Assembly (NCBI RefSeq): GCF_004297125.1
Contig: NZ_SCVD01000028.1
Span: 186,001 to 250,000 of the forward strand
DNA length: 64,000 nucleotides
Direction: 5' to 3'
From: Phenylobacterium sp.
Lineage (GTDB): Bacteria > Pseudomonadota > Alphaproteobacteria > Caulobacterales > Caulobacteraceae
The notes beneath the pieces were generated by a model, which saw only the letters and a program-made list of their open reading frames with translations, was not told the origin of the DNA and ran no database searches. Position 1 is the stretch's first letter. Each line of letters begins with the position of its first letter. Made by a program: the position numbers and the translations under genes. Below, piece by piece: positions 25,491 through 34,716 of this stretch.

Positions 25491-27752
25491 CTAGGCCGCG
25501 CGCTCCTCGTCCAGGGCTTGGCGCACGCGGCGGGCGAGCTGCTCGATGGTGAAGGGCTTGGGCAGCAAGGCGCCCCGCACCCGCTCGGCGCCGCTGGCGT
25601 CGCGGGCGTATCCGGTGGTGTAGAGGACCTTCAGCGCCGGCAGCGTCGCGCGGGCCTGCTCCGCCAGTTGCAGCCCGTCCATGCCGGGCATCACGATGTC
25701 GGTGAACAGCAGGTCGGCGGCCGGGCGGGCGGAGAGCCATCGCAGCGCCTCGTCGGCGTCCGAGGCCTCGGCGACCGCGTAGCCCAACTCGCGCAGAGTC
25801 TCGACCGACAGCTGGCGCACCTCGGCCTCGTCCTCCACCACCAGCACGGTCTCGCCGTCCCGCGCGCGGGGCAGCGGGCCCGCAACCGGCTCCGGCGGCG
25901 GCGCTTCGGCCGCGGCGCCCGTCCAGCGCGGCAGGTAGATCGCCACGGTCGAGCCCTTCCCGACCTCCGAGCGGATGGTCACCCACCCGCCCGACTGGCT
26001 GACGAAGCCGTACACCTGGCTGAGGCCAAGACCGGTCCCGCGCCCGACCTCCTTGGTAGTGAAGAAGGGCTCGAAGGCCCGCTCGATCACGTCGGGCTCC
26101 ATGCCGACCCCGGTGTCGCGGATGCGGATGGTCACATACTCGCCGGCCTCCGGTCCGCCGGGGTCGTCCCCGACGGGCGCCGTGACGTTGGCGGTCTCCA
26201 GGGTGAGACGACCTCCGTCGGGCATGGCGTCGCGGGCGTTGACCGCCAGGTTCAGCAGAGCGTTCTCCAGTTCGGCGGCATCCGCGTGCACCGGCCACAG
26301 GTCGTCGGCCAGGGCGGTCTCGATATCGACCGGCTCGCCCAGCGAGCGGCCCAGCAGCTCGGTCAGGCCGCCCATCAGCCGGTTGACGTCCAACGGCTCG
26401 GGACTGAGCCGCTGGCGACGGGCGAAGGCCAGCAGCCGGCCGGTGAGCACCGCCGCGCGGCGCGCGCCCTCGGCGGCGTTGTCGATGTAGCGCCCGATGC
26501 GCGGGTCTTCCGCCCCCGTCATGCGGCGCTTGGCCATGTCGAGGCTGCCGACCACGATGGCCAGCATGTTGTTGAAGTCGTGGGCGATGCCGCCGGTGAG
26601 CTGGCCGATCGCCTCCATCTTCTGCATCTGGCGCACCTGGCTCTCGGCGGCCTCGCGCCGGACCATCTCGCCGCGCAGTTCGCTGGTCCGCGCCTCGACG
26701 CGGTCCTCCAGGCCGGCGTTGACCTCGCGCAGCTCGGCCCGCGCCTGTTCGGCGAGCAGGGCCGCGCGGGCCTGCATCAGCACCGCGAACGTCAGCGCCA
26801 GGGTCACCGCCGCGCCGAGGACGGCGGTCCAATAGGCCAGCGACCGGTTGCTGCCCGCTTCGAAGGCCGGGCGCGTGCGGACGAGCAGGGTCCAGGGCCG
26901 GCCCGCGACCTTCACCACCCGCGTCGCCGTGAGCCGCGCGGGCCTCGCGGCGGACCCTGCGGTCCCGAACAGCAGGTTCTGGACGCGCGGCGCGCCGTCG
27001 TAAACCTCGACGTCGACCAGCCGCTCCGGGTTCGTCGGGAACACCGGCCGCAGCAGGTCGCCGGCCCGCAGCGGGCTGTAGGCGAAGCCCCGCAGACCGG
27101 TCCCGCCGCGCCCGTCGGAACCGGTGACCGGCAGGAAGATCAGCAGGCCGCGCTGGGGCAGGCCCCCGCTCTCCTGGACCAGGGTCACCGGGCCGGACAT
27201 CGCCAGTTCCCCCGTCGTCGCCGCGCGGGTCATCGCCTCGCGCCGCGTGGCCTGGGTGAACATGTCGTAGCCGATCACCGCGGCGTTCCCGCCGGTCGGC
27301 GGCGAGAGGTAGACGATGCTGGTGTAGACCGGCCGCGATCCGGCCGGCCAGACGTGGAAGTCCGCGACGCCCTGCCGTTTCATCCGGGCCTCGAGCGCGT
27401 CGCGCGCCGGCTCGCCCTCGACGCGGGCCGTGTAGCCGATGCCGAGCACGCCGGGGTAGCGGCTGCCCAGCCCCAGCCGCCCGACGTAGGCGGAGAACTC
27501 CTGGGTCGTCACATCCTCGCTGGCCGCGAACAGGCCCGCCACCCCGCGCAGCAGGGCGCTGTGGCCCTCCATCCGCTGCTTCAGCGCGCTCACCGCCTGG
27601 TTCGCCTCGGCGCGCAACCGCGATGCGTCGCGGGCGTCGTTGGCGTCGAGGAGTTGGAGGGTCGTCATCAGGGTCGCGACCACGCCCACGACCAGCACCA
27701 TCGCCGGGACGACCAGATGCGGTAACCAGCGAGAAAGGCTTAGCTTTGCCAC
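25491..27752 (-). CDS. CHASE-domain hybrid sensor histidine kinase
   Basis: A 753-residue membrane hybrid kinase. An N-terminal transmembrane helix (LVVPAMVLVVGVVATLMT) and a second near 310 (TAVLGAAVTLALTFAVLM) frame an extracytoplasmic CHASE domain with GYTARVEGEPARDALE and VYTSIVYLSPPTGGNAAVIGYDM-type segments (landmarks). A coiled coil (RAALLAEQARAELREVNAGL) leads to HisKA with H391 in LTGGIAHDFNNML, an ATPase domain with DTGVGMEPD and GTGLGLSQVYGF, and a receiver domain with D685 in LLFTDIVMPGMDG. CHASE domains bind small extracellular ligands such as adenine derivatives or peptides. The gene lies between epmA (52 bp upstream) and epmB (46 bp downstream), all co-oriented, so it is likely in one operon with them. 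Confidence 0.93.
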   Translation of the reverse strand: MAKLSLSRWLPHLVVPAMVLVVGVVATLMTTLQLLDANDARDASRLRAEANQAVSALKQRMEGHSALLRGVAGLFAASEDVTTQEFSAYVGRLGLGSRYPGVLGIGYTARVEGEPARDALEARMKRQGVADFHVWPAGSRPVYTSIVYLSPPTGGNAAVIGYDMFTQATRREAMTRAATTGELAMSGPVTLVQESGGLPQRGLLIFLPVTGSDGRGGTGLRGFAYSPLRAGDLLRPVFPTNPERLVDVEVYDGAPRVQNLLFGTAGSAARPARLTATRVVKVAGRPWTLLVRTRPAFEAGSNRSLAYWTAVLGAAVTLALTFAVLMQARAALLAEQARAELREVNAGLEDRVEARTSELRGEMVRREAAESQVRQMQKMEAIGQLTGGIAHDFNNMLAIVVGSLDMAKRRMTGAEDPRIGRYIDNAAEGARRAAVLTGRLLAFARRQRLSPEPLDVNRLMGGLTELLGRSLGEPVDIETALADDLWPVHADAAELENALLNLAVNARDAMPDGGRLTLETANVTAPVGDDPGGPEAGEYVTIRIRDTGVGMEPDVIERAFEPFFTTKEVGRGTGLGLSQVYGFVSQSGGWVTIRSEVGKGSTVAIYLPRWTGAAAEAPPPEPVAGPLPRARDGETVLVVEDEAEVRQLSVETLRELGYAVAEASDADEALRWLSARPAADLLFTDIVMPGMDGLQLAEQARATLPALKVLYTTGYARDASGAERVRGALLPKPFTIEQLARRVRQALDEERAA

Positions 27753-27804
27753 CCGGCAAAGGGGTCGTCACACCGCGCTGAGTGTCAAGGTTAAAGCCGA
27801 CGGC

Positions 27805-28833
27805 TCAGGCGACCGGCGTCCAGAGCACCTGCTCGATCCGGGGCGCCCCGGTCGCCAGCATCACCAGCCGGTCGAACCCGAGGGCGCCGCCGCTGGCCGG
27901 CGGCATCAGCGCGAGCGCCGCCAGGAAGTCCTCGTCCAGCGGGTAGGTCTCGCCGTAGAGCCGCAGCTTCTCGGCCATCTCGATCTCGAAGCGGCGGCGC
28001 TGTTCGGCCGCGTCGGTAAGCTCGCCGAAACAGTTGGCCAGCTCGACGCCGCAGGCATAGAGCTCGAAGCGCTCGGCGACGCGGGGATCGGCGGGCTTGG
28101 GCCGGGCCAGGGCGGCTTCCGAGACCGGGTACTCGCACAGGATCGTCGGCCGGCCGTGGCCCAGGTTGGGCTCCACCTTCTCCACGATCACCCGGCTGAA
28201 CACGTCCGCCCAGCCGTCGTCGGCGGCGACGCGGACGCCGGCGGCCCGCGCTTCGGCCGCCAGGTCCCCGGCGAACAGGTCGACGCCCGCGTAGCGGTCG
28301 AAGGCCTCCGCCACCGTCACCCGCTCCGGCTCGGCGAACGGATCGGCGGCGACCCCGCGCCAGGTCAGCGCCGTTGACCCCGCGGCCTCGGCGGCCAGGC
28401 GCAGCAGCGCGCCGCAGTCGTCCATCAGCACCTCATAGGCGGCGCCCGCCCGGTACCACTCCAGCATCGTGAACTCGGGATGGTGCAGCGGCCCCCGCTC
28501 GCGGTTCCGCCAGACCTTGGCCAGGGTGAAGATCGCCGTCTCGCCCGACGCCAGCAGCTTCTTGGCTGCGAACTCCGGCGAGGTGTGCAGGTACATCGGC
28601 CGCGCCTCGCCCGCGGTGGTCAGCGCCTGGGTGGCGAAGGCGTGCAGGTGGGCCTCGTTGCCCGGCGAGACCTGCAGGGCCGCCGTCTCCACCTCGGTGA
28701 GCCCCTGGGCGTCGAACCAGGCGCGGACGGCGCGGGTGACCCGGCCCCGCGCGGCCAGGAACGGCTGGCGGTCGGGACGCCGCAAGGGGTCCCACCAGGG
28801 CGTTTCGACGGGCGAGCTCAACGGTGCGACCAC
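27805..28833 (-). CDS. epmA: Elongation factor P--(R)-beta-lysine ligase (GenX/PoxA)
   Basis: A 342-residue class II aminoacyl-tRNA-synthetase paralogue lacking the anticodon-binding domain of LysRS. Motif 2 is visible as KVWRNRERGPLHHPEFTMLEWY and motif 3 as GGALGFDRLVMLATG; the N-terminus WWDPLRRPDRQPFLAARG is typical of EpmA/GenX. It activates (R)-beta-lysine and attaches it to the conserved lysine of EF-P. The partner efp is divergent 110 bp away and the epmB homologue is downstream in the same operon, so the complete pathway is present. The GTG at 28833 was used; no better in-frame ATG exists before the conserved WW. Confusion with lysyl-tRNA synthetase is excluded by length. Confidence 0.94.
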   Translation of the reverse strand: MVAPLSSPVETPWWDPLRRPDRQPFLAARGRVTRAVRAWFDAQGLTEVETAALQVSPGNEAHLHAFATQALTTAGEARPMYLHTSPEFAAKKLLASGETAIFTLAKVWRNRERGPLHHPEFTMLEWYRAGAAYEVLMDDCGALLRLAAEAAGSTALTWRGVAADPFAEPERVTVAEAFDRYAGVDLFAGDLAAEARAAGVRVAADDGWADVFSRVIVEKVEPNLGHGRPTILCEYPVSEAALARPKPADPRVAERFELYACGVELANCFGELTDAAEQRRRFEIEMAEKLRLYGETYPLDEDFLAALALMPPASGGALGFDRLVMLATGAPRIEQVLWTPVA

Positions 28834-28943
28834 GCGGGGGGCTGGAGATTTCGGCGCACATCGCTATAGGGGCGCCACAAGAATTTCATCAGCGGAATCG
28901 CGCGGGTCCGCCCGCCAGGCCCGCCGCATCTTCGAGGACCTAC

Positions 28944-29510
28944 GTGAAAGTCATCGCCAGCTCGCTCCGGAAGGGCTCCGTCGTCGACATGGACGGCAAG
29001 CTCTACGTCGTCCTGACCGCCGAAAACATCCACCCCGGCAAGGGCACTCCGGTGACCCAGCTCAGCATGCGCCGCATCTCCGACGGGGTGAAGGTTTCGG
29101 AGCGCTGGCGCACGACGGAAACGGTCGAACAGGCCTTCGTCGACGACCGCAACTACACCTTCCTCTACGAGGACGGCGAGGGCTACCACTTCATGAACCC
29201 GGAGAACTACGACCAGGTCGTGGTGCCGCCGGACGTGGTGGGCGATGCGGCCCCCTGGCTGCAGGACGGCATGACGGTGACGCTGTCGACCCACGAGGGC
29301 GTGCCGATCGCGCTGGAGTTGCCCCGCCTGGTCACGTTCGAGATCGTCGAAACCGAGCCCGCGGTGAAGAACCAGACCGCCTCCTCCTCCTACAAGCCGG
29401 CCATCCTCAGCAACGGCGCGCGCATCATGGTGCCGCCCTACATCGCCGCCGGCACCCGGGTGGTGATCCTGACGGAAGACGGCTCGTACCAGGAACGCGC
29501 CAAGGACTAG
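28944..29510 (+). CDS. efp: Translation elongation factor P
   Basis: A 188-residue EF-P that relieves ribosome stalling at polyproline motifs. The three beta-barrel domains are complete: the KOW-like N-domain with VIASSLRKGSVVDMDGKLYV, the modification loop ENIHPGKGTP with K33 (equivalent to E. coli K34), and C-domain signature around NGARIMVPPYIAAGTRVVI. The lysine in the loop matches the EpmA/EpmB enzymes encoded next door. The GTG start has GAGGA 5-6 nt upstream; the longer in-frame extension runs into the epmA promoter region and was rejected. A short inverted repeat with a T-rich tail follows the stop. Confidence 0.96.
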   Translation: MKVIASSLRKGSVVDMDGKLYVVLTAENIHPGKGTPVTQLSMRRISDGVKVSERWRTTETVEQAFVDDRNYTFLYEDGEGYHFMNPENYDQVVVPPDVVGDAAPWLQDGMTVTLSTHEGVPIALELPRLVTFEIVETEPAVKNQTASSSYKPAILSNGARIMVPPYIAAGTRVVILTEDGSYQERAKD

Positions 29511-29534
29511 GCGCTTCGCAAGGTTGATGGATCT

Positions 29535-29556
29535 CACGTTCGTCGAACGTGTTCTT
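29535..29556 (+). terminator. Candidate terminator after efp
   Basis: CACGTTC, loop GTC, GAACGTG (29535-29551) is a perfect 7-bp stem followed by TTCTT, 24 bp after the efp stop. An alternative overlapping pairing (CGAACG with CGTTCG downstream) is possible. The T-tract is short, so efficiency is uncertain. Confidence 0.5.
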
Positions 29557-29652
29557 CGAACGTTGAGAACCATGCCGCCCACCTCTTCTGGCGGAGGCAT
29601 CAGAGGTTCTGGGGTGGCCGCTGGCGCAGCTTGGTCCTAACAGCCCCGCCCG

Positions 29653-30420
29653 ATGGATCCTGATTTCTGGCTATTCGCGGCCGTCGGCTTCGCGGCGCAG
29701 CTCGTCGATGGCGCCCTGGGCATGGCCTATGGCGTCATCTCGACCTCGGTGCTGCTGAGCCTGGGGGTCAGCCCCGCCAACGCCTCGGCCAGCGTGCACG
29801 CCGCCAAGGTGTTCACCGGAGCGGCCTCGGGCGCGTCGCACATCTACTACCGCAACATCGACTGGCGTCTGCTGGCCCTGCTCTCGGGCGGCGGCGTGCT
29901 GGGCGGCGTGGTCGGGGCCTATGTGCTGACCTCCGTGCCCGGCGAGGCGGTGAAGCCCTATGTCGTGGGCTGGCTGTTCCTGATGGGCCTGGTGATCCTC
30001 TACCGGGCCTGGAAGCAGGCGCGGCCGAAGGTGTTCTCCTGGCGCTCGCCCTTCCCCCTGGGGCTGGTGGGCGGCTTCTTCGACGCCATCGGCGGCGGGG
30101 GCTGGGGCCCCGTGGTGACCAGCTCGCTGCTGGGCGCCGGCGCCGATCCGCGCAAGGCCATCGGCACCACCAATGCGGCGGAGATGTTCGTCGCCATCGC
30201 CACCTCCGCCGCCTTCCTGGGCAGCCTGCTCAGCGGCCATTGGGAGACCGCGGGCCTGCGCGGCCTCATGTGGTCCCTCGCCGGCTTGATCGCCGGTGGC
30301 GTCGTGGCCGCGCCCCTGGCCGGCTGGATGACCAAGGTTCTGCCTCTGCGCATCCTCACCTGGATCGTCGGCGTCCTGGTTGTGGGCTTGGCCATCTGGC
30401 AGGGCGTGGGCCTGCTCTAG
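29653..30420 (+). CDS. TSUP-family membrane permease (TauE/SafE, sulfite exporter-like)
   Basis: A 255-residue integral membrane protein of the TauE/SafE (TSUP) family with about eight hydrophobic segments. The first repeat begins GFAAQLVDGALGMAYGV and the second GLVGGFFDAIGGGGWGPV, the paired Gly-rich motifs of this family; GTTNAAEMFVAIATS is also typical. Members export or take up sulfite, sulfoacetate, organosulfonates or similar anions. No sulfur-metabolism gene lies directly beside it here, so the substrate is open. The tricorn-like peptidase starts 53 bp downstream on the same strand and may share a transcript. Confidence 0.9.
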   Translation: MDPDFWLFAAVGFAAQLVDGALGMAYGVISTSVLLSLGVSPANASASVHAAKVFTGAASGASHIYYRNIDWRLLALLSGGGVLGGVVGAYVLTSVPGEAVKPYVVGWLFLMGLVILYRAWKQARPKVFSWRSPFPLGLVGGFFDAIGGGGWGPVVTSSLLGAGADPRKAIGTTNAAEMFVAIATSAAFLGSLLSGHWETAGLRGLMWSLAGLIAGGVVAAPLAGWMTKVLPLRILTWIVGVLVVGLAIWQGVGLL

Positions 30421-30473
30421 CGCCCGGGCGGGGCGGCCCTTACACAGGGCGCTCAAGCTTCGAGAGTGCGTCC

Positions 30474-33400
30474 ATGACTATCCGCCGCGGCCTCGGCCGC
30501 CTTCTGTTCGCCAGCGTCGCCGCCATCGCCGTCCAGGCCCACGCCGCGCCGAAGCCTACGCTGGCCGAACCCTCGCTCTCGTCCGACGGCGCCGAGATCG
30601 CCTTCGTGTCGGGCGGCGACATCTGGACCGTCCCGGCGGCCGGCGGCACGGCCAGCCTGCTGGTCACCGACTCGGCCACCGAGGGCCGTCCGCTCTATTC
30701 GCCCGACGGCCGCGAGCTGGCCTTCACCTCGACCCGGGCCGGCGCGGCCAACGTCTATGTCCTGACGCTCGCCACCGGCAAGCTGCGCCGCCTCACCTTC
30801 TCCGACGCCAACGAGCAGCTCGACGGCTGGTCGCGGGACGGCAGGTGGATCTACATCTCCGGCCCCTCGAACGACGTGGCCCGCCAGAACGACGTCTACC
30901 GCGTGGCCGCGACCGGCGGCACGCCGCTGGAAGTCAGCCGCGAGCGTTATCTCAACGAGTTCAACAGCGCCCCCTCGCCCGACGGCCAGTCCATCGCCCT
31001 GATGGCCAAGGGCATCTCCTCGACCCAGTGGTGGCGCAACGGCCATTCCCACATCGACGAGGCCGAGCTGTGGCTGAAGCCGGTGGCGGCCAACGCCCCC
31101 TACCGCAGGCTGCTGGGCGCCACCTCCAAGCGGCTCTGGCCCATGTGGGGCGCGGACGGCCGTACCCTCTGGTTCATGAGCGACGAGGGCGGGACCGAGA
31201 ACATCTGGCGCATGCCGGTCGACGGCGGCGCGGCCCAGCAGGTAACGAAGTTCACCGACGGCCGGGTGCTGTTCCCCTCCATCGCCTACGACGGCAGGTC
31301 GATCGTCTTCGAGCGCGAATTCGAGATCTGGAAGCTGGACGTGGCGACCGGCGCCGTCGCCAAGGTCCCCGTCGCCCTGCGCGGCGCGCCGGCGGCGGCG
31401 GGCGAGCGGCGGCTGGTGGAGACCAGCTTCCGCAGCATGAGCGTCTCGCCCGACGGCAAGAAGCTGGCGGTGATCGCCCACGGCGAGGTCTTCGCCGCCC
31501 CCGCCAAGGACGGCGGCCAGGCCCAGCGCCTCACCGAGACCGCCGGGGCCGAGAGCGACCTCGCCTGGTCCCCCGACAGCCGCCGCCTGGCCTATGTCGC
31601 CGAGCGCGGCCGGGCCAGCCAGGTGATGGAGTACGACTTCGCCGCCCAGAAGGACCGGCCGCTCACCCCGGCCAGCGACTTCGACGCGGCGCCCGCCTAT
31701 TCCCCCGACGGCAAGATGCTGGCCTACGTTCACGGCACGCGGCAGGTGCGGGTGATCGCCCTGGGCGCCGGCGCGGGCCGCGACACGGTGCTGTTCGAGG
31801 GCGCCCTGGACCGCAACGACGGCTCGAAGCTCGCCTGGTCTCCGGACTCCAAGTGGCTGGCGTTCGGGGTCACCGACCGCAAGTCGTTCCGCAACGTCTG
31901 GGTCGCGCCCGCCGCCGGCGGCGAGGCGAAGCCGATCAGCTTCCTGGCCAACGGGAACGCCGCCGACCAGATCGCCTGGTCGGCGGACGGCAAGTACGTC
32001 GTCTTCGACAGCGGCCAACGCAGCGAGCCGGTGAAGATGGTCCGCGTGGACCTGCTGCCCAACACGCCCAAGTACCGGGAGGACGCCTTCCGCGACCTCT
32101 TCAAGGCCACGCCGCCCGGCGCGCCGACCACGACCAAGGCCGACCCCAAGGACAAGGCCCCTGCCGCCAGGCCGTCCGCGTCGGAGGGCGAGGCCAAGGC
32201 CGAAGAGGACGCCAAGGACGACGTCCCCGCGCCGAAGGGCAAGACCCCAGTGGTGCGCATCGTCTTCGAGGGCATCCGCGAGCGGGCGACCTTCATCCCG
32301 CTGGGCGGCTCGGCCGAGGAGCCGGTGATCAGCCCGGACGGCAAGACCCTGGTCTACCGGGCCCGCCAGGGGGACCAGCAGAACCTGTTCAGCTACAGCT
32401 TGGACGAGCTGGCCAAGGAGCCGCCGGCCGGGCAGCAGCTCACGGGCGGACGCCGGCCCAAGCGCGACTACGCCTTCGGCCCGGACTCCAAGCAGATCTA
32501 CTACCTCGACGGCGGCCGGGTCAGCGCCACGCCGATCGACACGCCCAAGCCCCGCTTCATCGACGTCACGGGCGAGATGGTCGTGCGTTTCGAAGCCGAG
32601 AAGCAGGTGGTGTTCGACGAGGCCTGGTCGACGCTGAACCGCGCCTTCTACGACGAGAAGTTCCACGGCCAGGACTGGACGGCGTTGCGCGACCGGTTCG
32701 AGCCGTTCGCGCAAGGCGCCCAGACGCCGGACGAGCTGCGCCGGGTGATCAACCTGATGATCGGCGAGCTGAACGCCTCGCACTCCGGCGTCAACCGGCC
32801 GACCGAGGGCTTCGGCGCGCAGCCGGCCTCGCGGGTTGGCGACCTGGGACTACGTTTCGATCGCGAGGCCTATGAGGCCGGCCGCGGCCTGGTCGTCCGC
32901 GAGGTGATCTCGCTGGGTCCGGCCGACATCGAGGGGTCGATCAGGCCGGGCGACGTCCTGACCGCCGTCGACGGCAAGCCAGCGGGCGCGGGGATCAACC
33001 TGGACGCCCTGCTGCTGGACCGCGCAGGCAAGCGCACGGTCCTCACCGTCGCCACCGGCGGCGCGAGCCGTCAGGCCGTGGTTCGCCCGGTCGCGCCCGG
33101 CATCGCCGCGGGCCTGCTCTATCGCCACTGGGTCAACGACCGTCGGGCCTATGTGGAGAAGGCCAGCGGCGGCCGCCTGGGCTACGTCCACATCCTGGAC
33201 ATGAGCGCCGACAGCCTGGACCAGCTCTACATCGACCTCGACGCCCAGAACCAGGGCAAGGACGGCGTCGTCATCGACGTGCGCAACAACAACGGCGGCT
33301 TCATCAACGGCTACGTGCTGGACGTGTTCAGCCGCCGCAACTTCCTGACCATGACCCCGCGCGGCCTGTTCGGCGTGCCCAGCCGCCAGAACCTGGGCCA

Positions 33401-33746
33401 GCGGGCGCTGGGCTCGCCGACCATCCTGGTCACCAACGAGAGCTCGCTTTCCGACGCCGAGGACTTCACAGAGGGCTATCGCTACCTGGGTCTCGGCAAG
33501 GTCGTGGGCGTGCCGACCGCCGGCTGGATCATCTACACCGGCGGCCAGAGCCTCATCGACGGCTCGACGGTCCGCGTGCCGTTCATCCGGATCCAGGGGG
33601 CCGACGGCAAGGACATGGAGCTGAATCCGCGCCCCGTGGACATCACCGTCGAGCGGCCGCTTGGCGAGACGTTGTCGGGCAAGGACAGCCAGCTCGACGC
33701 GGCGGTGGCCGAGCTCCTCAAGGGTTTGGGGCCCAAGCGGCCATGA
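30474..33746 (+). CDS. Exported tricorn-like S41 peptidase with beta-propeller and PDZ domains
   Basis: A 1090-residue tricorn-protease homologue. A signal peptide (LLFASVAAIAVQAHA) is followed by repeated WD40-like/TolB propeller blades (SPDGRELAFTSTRAG, SPDGKKLAVIAHGE, SPDSKWLAFGVTDRK and others) to about residue 640, with a Lys/Asp/Ala-rich insert near 555-590. A C1-like domain then precedes a PDZ domain (about 800-870, IRPGDVLTAVDGKP) and the S41 domain. Residues matching the tricorn catalytic set are visible: H770 in GELNASH, S993-D994 in SSLSDAED and E1049 in KDMELNP. The signal peptide predicts a periplasmic enzyme, unlike archaeal cytoplasmic tricorn. The following regulator-like gene overlaps its stop by 4 bp. 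The substrate is unknown. Confidence 0.92.
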   Translation: MTIRRGLGRLLFASVAAIAVQAHAAPKPTLAEPSLSSDGAEIAFVSGGDIWTVPAAGGTASLLVTDSATEGRPLYSPDGRELAFTSTRAGAANVYVLTLATGKLRRLTFSDANEQLDGWSRDGRWIYISGPSNDVARQNDVYRVAATGGTPLEVSRERYLNEFNSAPSPDGQSIALMAKGISSTQWWRNGHSHIDEAELWLKPVAANAPYRRLLGATSKRLWPMWGADGRTLWFMSDEGGTENIWRMPVDGGAAQQVTKFTDGRVLFPSIAYDGRSIVFEREFEIWKLDVATGAVAKVPVALRGAPAAAGERRLVETSFRSMSVSPDGKKLAVIAHGEVFAAPAKDGGQAQRLTETAGAESDLAWSPDSRRLAYVAERGRASQVMEYDFAAQKDRPLTPASDFDAAPAYSPDGKMLAYVHGTRQVRVIALGAGAGRDTVLFEGALDRNDGSKLAWSPDSKWLAFGVTDRKSFRNVWVAPAAGGEAKPISFLANGNAADQIAWSADGKYVVFDSGQRSEPVKMVRVDLLPNTPKYREDAFRDLFKATPPGAPTTTKADPKDKAPAARPSASEGEAKAEEDAKDDVPAPKGKTPVVRIVFEGIRERATFIPLGGSAEEPVISPDGKTLVYRARQGDQQNLFSYSLDELAKEPPAGQQLTGGRRPKRDYAFGPDSKQIYYLDGGRVSATPIDTPKPRFIDVTGEMVVRFEAEKQVVFDEAWSTLNRAFYDEKFHGQDWTALRDRFEPFAQGAQTPDELRRVINLMIGELNASHSGVNRPTEGFGAQPASRVGDLGLRFDREAYEAGRGLVVREVISLGPADIEGSIRPGDVLTAVDGKPAGAGINLDALLLDRAGKRTVLTVATGGASRQAVVRPVAPGIAAGLLYRHWVNDRRAYVEKASGGRLGYVHILDMSADSLDQLYIDLDAQNQGKDGVVIDVRNNNGGFINGYVLDVFSRRNFLTMTPRGLFGVPSRQNLGQRALGSPTILVTNESSLSDAEDFTEGYRYLGLGKVVGVPTAGWIIYTGGQSLIDGSTVRVPFIRIQGADGKDMELNPRPVDITVERPLGETLSGKDSQLDAAVAELLKGLGPKRP

Positions 33747-34699
33747 CCTCCGGGACAGCCAATGACACCGACGGGCGGCTGGCGTTGGCCTGGCGAATGG
33801 CGCCCCCGACCGTGGACTTCATCCTCAAGGTCGAGGAGGCCAGCCGCAACACCCGCGACCTGATCGACGGCCTGCTCTTCGCCGCGATCCAGTCCGCCAA
33901 CGTCTCGGCGATCAGCAACGACCCGCACCTGCAGCTCGCCTATGCGACCCTCGCCGAGGCGCCGCCGGACGACCTGCGCCGGCCGGTCAGCGTGAGCGCC
34001 ATCGCCCACTCGCTGCGCATGCCCTTCGAGACGGCGCGCCGCCGCATCCAGGCCCTGGTGCGGATCGGCGCCATGGAGGTCACCCCGAAGGGCATCCTGG
34101 TCTCGCACCGGGCCCTGGGCGGCCAGGAATTCCTGGCCAACGTGTTCGTCCGCCACGAGCTTCTCAAGGCCTTCTACTTCGAGATCAAGGCTCTGGGCCT
34201 GCTGCCGCCGGGCCCGCCGGGACCGCCGCCGGCCTCGGACGACCCGCCGGTGCGGCTGACCAACCGGCTGATCTGGGAATATATGCTGCGGGTCGCCGAC
34301 GAGCTGGGCGCGACGGTCGGCGACGCGACGAACGGCGTCATCCTGCTGGCGATGGTCCGCGAGAACACCCTGGGGTTCGGGCCGGACGAACTCGCGGCCT
34401 GGGCGCGCGATCCCCTGAGGCTGGGGCGGCCCGTGCGCAACGGCCGGCTGGCGGGCCATCTGAATTTCTCGACCGAGACGCTGCGGCGCTACGTGATCGC
34501 CCTGGAGGCGCGGGGCTTCTGCGTGCGGGGGCCGCTCGGACTGATCGCCATCGCGCCGCCCGGGATCGGCGACACGCTGGACCGGATGGTGCTGGACAAC
34601 CTCGTCAACCTGCAGCGGCTGCTGGGCCGGCTGCGCCAGTTCGGGGTTCTGTCCATGTGGGACGCCCCGCCAGCTCAGGCCGCGACCGGGACCCTGTAA
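33743..34699 (+). CDS. Double winged-helix protein 1 (unrecognised family)
   Basis: A 318-residue soluble protein built of two similar halves, each a helical bundle followed by a MarR/GntR-like winged helix. The first is at about 77-121 (RRPVSVSAIAHSLRMPFETA, then RRRIQALVRIGAMEV and a wing), the second at about 226-271 (GRPVRNGRLAGHLNFSTETL, then RRYVIALEARGFCV). The preceding helices also match (GLLFAAIQSANVSAI and GVILLAMVRENTLGF), pointing to internal duplication. A proline-rich linker (PPGPPGPPP) joins the halves. The ATG overlaps the tricorn-like peptidase stop (ATGA), and a paralogue follows 17 bp later. DNA binding is inferred from fold; I do not recognise a named family. Confidence 0.75.
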   Translation: MTSGTANDTDGRLALAWRMAPPTVDFILKVEEASRNTRDLIDGLLFAAIQSANVSAISNDPHLQLAYATLAEAPPDDLRRPVSVSAIAHSLRMPFETARRRIQALVRIGAMEVTPKGILVSHRALGGQEFLANVFVRHELLKAFYFEIKALGLLPPGPPGPPPASDDPPVRLTNRLIWEYMLRVADELGATVGDATNGVILLAMVRENTLGFGPDELAAWARDPLRLGRPVRNGRLAGHLNFSTETLRRYVIALEARGFCVRGPLGLIAIAPPGIGDTLDRMVLDNLVNLQRLLGRLRQFGVLSMWDAPPAQAATGTL

Positions 34700-34716
34700 C
34701 GGTCTCGGAGGCCCTG

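Noticed and set aside
29535..29575. Possible SOS (LexA) box in GTTC/GAAC repeats after efp
   Set aside because: The alphaproteobacterial box needs GTTC-N7-GTTC; the spacings here are 9 and 5. The sequence is better read as a hairpin.
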